Below the pieces are notes generated by a model. The model was given only the letters and a program-made list of their open reading frames with translations. It was not told the origin of the DNA and searched no databases. This document shows positions 60,744 through 64,000 of a DNA stretch of 64,000 nucleotides, piece by piece. The translations under genes and the position numbers were made by a program. Within the stretch, counting starts at the first letter, position 1; each line of letters starts with the position of its first letter. Location of the stretch: the NCBI GenBank assembly GCA_011634665.1, contig WAEK01000004.1:958001-1022000 (forward strand), written 5' to 3'. This stretch comes from Mortierella sp. BCC40632. Lineage: Eukaryota > Mortierellomycota > Mortierellomycetes > Mortierellales > Mortierellaceae.

Positions 60744-61739
60744 TTATTGCCTGACTTGGATGTTGTACTTCTTTTGAAATGCCATGAACTCGTCCTCCTT
60801 TGCCTTGTACTTTTGAACCAGCTGCATCGTCACTGTCTTGATCTGTTGTTGTTGTAATTGTTGTCGTTGTAATTGTTGTCGTTGTTATCGTTGTTGTTAA
60901 TGGAGTTCCCCCCACATAAAAAGAAACAGGAAAGAAAGAGAATATAAAGCAGATCAGCAACCGTTGTTTCTTCTGACAACATGAAAAACACACATGGCAT
61001 GCGCTCGCCACTGGGAACACACGTACGCCTTCCTGGTTGGTCTTGAGTGCAGGGAGGACTTCCTTGACCGTACGCTCCACGAGGACACCTCCGACCAAAC
61101 GGAAGCATTTCCTGTCGCCGTCCAAAGGTGTCAATGTATCGACGACAAGGCTAAGAGAGTAGAATGACGTGAGCAAGGAAAAAAAAAAAAAAAAAAAAAC
61201 CAGGTTGATCAGATTAGATGTTGATTGTCTCTTCCAGGGTTTGCCAAAGACTCCATGCTCGGATCGACTGCAAAAAGATAAAAAAAAAAAAAAAAAAAAG
61301 AGAGAGAGAAGGAAAGAGAGAGGAAAAGAAGGAAAGAAAGAAAGAGATCATCGCCAACGTCATTTCAATAGAAATGACCCAGGAAGAAACCAAAGCTGTC
61401 ATCATGACTCTTGTTCAAGAGGTCATTCCAGAATTATCTCCAGTTCTTTTCTTCTTTTCTTCCATGATGCAATAAAAAAAAATAAAGGTAAAGAGAGAGG
61501 ATAAAGAACCCAATCGTAAAAAAAAAAGATTGTAACAAAGAGTGAACAGAGAAAGCGCCATCTGTTCCTTCTTCCTAGGATTGGTAGTATTACGTGTGCT
61601 CATCGGACTCTGTCTCGAGCTCGCCAATCTTTTGGGCCAACGAGTTGAGTTCTGACTTCATGCTGTTGTAGGTCTGAGTCAACTCCTGGTCGCTGGGGCG
61701 CTTGTTCGCGCTGCTGCTGCTGCTGCTACTGCTCGACAT
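60744..61739 (-). CDS. GIM4: Prefoldin subunit 2
   Basis: Beta-type subunit of the hexameric prefoldin chaperone that delivers unfolded actin and tubulin to the CCT chaperonin. Three exons: 61594-61739, 61027-61150, 60744-60842; phases give 122 residues, the usual size. A serine run (nine Ser) follows the start Met. Helix 1 includes ELTQTYNSMKSELNSLAQKI; after the junction comes the conserved hairpin LDGDRKCFRLVGGVLVERTV, then KEVLPALKTNQEG, and helix 2 reads VQKYKAKEDEFMAFQKKYNI. Intron 1 (443 bases) contains two A runs; intron 2 contains GTT-type repeats next to its acceptor. Confidence 0.96.
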
Positions 61740-62490
61740 GGTCGGTTTAAAAAGAGAGAGGTCGGTTGTGTTGATGTGCTGAGAGGACAGAAGGTGAAAA
61801 GGGACCACAGAGAAAGTCTCAATTTCGCAGCCACAGGGGGTTTCTCTCTCGCTCTCCAGGCCCTACCATTCTCTCTCACTTACTCTCACTCGCTCTCCCT
61901 TTCTCTCTCTCTCACACACACACACTCTCTCTCTCTCTTATCAACATAAAGAAGAAGAAAAAAAAAAAAAAAGCGTCTCTTCTGTCTGAGGATATCCTTG
62001 ATCTCTTTTAGGCCGGTACACTTCGGGTTCGAATCGAGTCGCGCTGTCTCTTTCTGATATTGAAAACGAGTTTAGGACGCGGCATGGGTGGTGTTGAACA
62101 CAAGAACGCGCGTAATAGTGGAATAGATGCTCCTTGTTCATGTTCGATCCTTGGCTGTGCAGGAGGGTCCTTTACTATTCTTTTTTTTTATTTTCTTCTT
62201 TCGCGTTTACAGACTATCAGCAAGATCGATCCTATTCTGTAGACACGTGATGGACTGTCAACCCTCCAACTCCCCCGCCCAACCAACCGACCCACCGACA
62301 GCAATTGTCACTTTTGTCCGAGCGTTCCGCATTCCATCCTCTTTTTTCTTCGGCTCTGCTCATTTCACTCCTCCTATTTACACTTTTTTTCCTTCTCACT
62401 TACTCACACTCCAACTTTTCTCTCTCTCTCTCTTCCTTTCTTTTCTCTCTTTCCCCGACTAACAGCAACAACCCTTCATTCGACTTTGTC
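61740..62490. promoter_or_regulatory. Divergent upstream region, prefoldin 2 / PEX12
   Basis: About 750 bases between two divergent start codons. Contains CT and CA tracts (61880-61940), an A run at 61958-61972 and a C/T-rich leader before PEX12 (62400-62460). A TAACAG possible splice acceptor lies at 62460-62465. Individual promoter elements not identified. Confidence 0.5.
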
Positions 62491-64000
62491 ATGGAGTTCA
62501 TGTCCAATATTGGCGGTGGGCTGCAAGCCGACCGGCCTTCGCTCTTTGAATTGATCGCTCAGGACAAGATGAGAGAACTCCTCGAACCAGCACTGCGCTA
62601 TATTCTTGCCGTAAGAACGCTACCTCAGTACCTCAGAAAGGAAGGGGGAGAGTCGCTGACTGCCTACTAGAAAGAGAGAAAGAGAACAACCTCAATGCAA
62701 CTCCCCCATGAAGGATAAGAACAAGAGACACCCACCCTTTCTAACTCTTTGATCCTCATGTTTCTGTTACTCCGACCTTTTTTTTTTTTTTTTTTTTTTT
62801 TTTTGTTCACCCGATAGGTCTATGCCCAACGGTACCCCCGATACCTCATCCGGATCGTCAACCGATACGAAGAATTCTACGCTGTCCTTATGTTCTTTGT
62901 CGAGCGCCATTACCTTCGTGAATATGGTACGGCCTCTTTTCTCTTTTTTCTCTGCTTGGAATCGTGATCTGTCTCGTAAAGAGACATATCTGGGCCCTAG
63001 GCGAATATTAACGAATGGATCAACCAACAACTCTCTTTGAAAAAAAAAAAAAAAAAAAAAAAAATAGGTGCCTCGTTCGCAGAAAACTTTTATGGATTGA
63101 AAAGAGTGCGGGCCCCTCGAGCAGTCAAATCTGTTCGAGTCAACATTGATGACGAATCCGTCGCCGCCTCTGCCAATACCGCCAAAGCAGCCATGGCTGC
63201 TGCCGCGAATGCTTCTGTCCCAGGATCCAACAAATTGCGCGAATGGGATATCCGAAAATCATTACTGTTCTTGGTAAAGAAAAAAATCGATCGGGAGAGA
63301 TAAAATCAGCGTGGACATGACACTTTTTTTTTTTTTTTTACTCTACAAGATCCAGCGGATTGAGTCAGCAAAAGAAAGGAGCAGACACTTATCCGTATGT
63401 TTGGCCTTTTGATTAGATTGGACTGCCATATGTCAAGTGCAAATTGGACGAGTACTACGAAAAAGTGTCAGGTGGAGAGGCTGCACGACTCTTTGGAGAT
63501 GAATTCACGCAAGAGGAGGAAGATCTCACAGGAGTAAGTGACCATATCCACACATACACACACCTTCCTTTCTTGGAATGAGTAGTGCTTCTTTGGCGAT
63601 CTACGCTCATTTTCATCTCAGGACCAACCGCAATGCGGAGCAAATTATTTAACCGTCCATTGTGTTACTCTTTCTCTTTTAGCAACCACTTCGCGTAAGG
63701 TCCAAGGCAATGGCTATCAAGATCTTCAAAAAAGGATACCCATACGTCAACGCTCTCTATCAACTTTCGATCTTGGTGCATTACATTGGATATCTTTACA
63801 ACAAGACACCCTTCTATTCTCCTTGGCTTCGTCTCATTGGTATCGAGGTCAAGCGGATGAGTGCTGCTGATTACGTAGGTCACCTTTTTTTTCTTCTCCT
63901 TCGAGTCTGTGCTTTTTCTTTTTCTTTTTCCTAAACGATATCGACTCTTCCTGTTTTTCTTCATCTTAGCGCGAGATCATTCAAAAGTCCAAGTCAGCAC
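62491..64000 (+). CDS. PEX12: Peroxisome assembly protein 12, 5' part (cut by window edge)
   Basis: RING-type subunit of the PEX2-PEX10-PEX12 ubiquitin ligase in the peroxisomal membrane, needed for recycling of the PEX5 import receptor. Six exons visible: 62491-62610, 62818-62926, 63068-63273, 63417-63533, 63683-63874 and 63970 to the edge; phases fit. The start MEFMSNIGGGLQADRPSLFE was taken as the first ATG after the C/T-rich leader, though the frame is open further upstream. Pex2/Pex12 N-terminal domain marks: RYPRYLIRIVNRYEEFYAVL, GASFAENFYGLKR, a membrane-proximal KLREWDIRKSLLFL and YVNALYQLSILVHYIGYLYN. The RING lies beyond the window. Introns 1-3 hold T27, A26 and T16 runs. Confidence 0.92.

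Noticed and set aside
62010..62050. GGGTTCGAATC, resembling a tRNA B box
   Set aside because: Flanking bases do not form a T-arm or acceptor stem on either strand, and no A box is placed correctly.

Overview
The window is a piece of a filamentous fungal nuclear genome, most likely an early-diverging Mucoromycota/Mortierellomycota species (Mortierellaceae-like). Three things point there: many short introns with GT..AG ends, promoters rich in C/T, and very many long A or T runs in introns and spacers. All gene models were built by hand by joining open frames across splice sites and checking that exon phases add up. The lineage is inferred from gene style and protein resemblance, not from any search.

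Layout. 1-730 is one arm of an inverted duplication; its partner is at 41757-42526. 1.1-16.8 kb carries minus-strand genes: ERG6 (sterol C-24 methyltransferase), DDI1 (ubiquitin shuttle protease), SFA1 (glutathione-dependent formaldehyde dehydrogenase), a WW-domain protein with a putative lipid anchor, and a small secreted protein whose exons do not join in frame. A decayed Tc1-like transposase lies between DDI1 and SFA1. 15.4-25.4 kb is a transposon graveyard with remnants of a RecQ-like zinc region, decayed short repeats, a MULE/FAR1-type element, a LINE 3' end with RNase H and zinc-knuckle parts, a broken multi-exon gene of unknown family, and a pogo/Tigger transposase.

27.2-37.6 kb is a dense, intact block: a SMARCC/Swi3-type chromatin-remodelling subunit, a chitin deacetylase, ataxin-3 (Josephin deubiquitinase), an ADP-sugar Nudix hydrolase divergent from it, and the Bud20/ZNF593 ribosome-export factor. 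37.6-43.6 kb is sparse, holding only a small complex I subunit gene and the second duplication arm with an unrecognised 193-codon gene. 43.6-45.7 kb encodes a POT/PTR peptide transporter. 46-51.3 kb has no convincing gene. 51.4-58.3 kb is a 1682-residue multi-KH RNA-binding protein with a long low-complexity tail. The right edge has BAG1-like co-chaperone, prefoldin subunit 2 and the start of PEX12.

The housekeeping genes do not form a pathway operon. Several serve protein quality control (DDI1, ataxin-3, BAG, prefoldin, PEX12), but in this gene-dense eukaryote that is probably chance. I did not find a convincing new multi-gene system. The best leads are the 42-kb-spaced inverted duplication, the WW protein with an N-myristoylation-type start, the KH protein with a prion-like tail, and an orphan zinc-finger-like small frame in the 46-51 kb desert.
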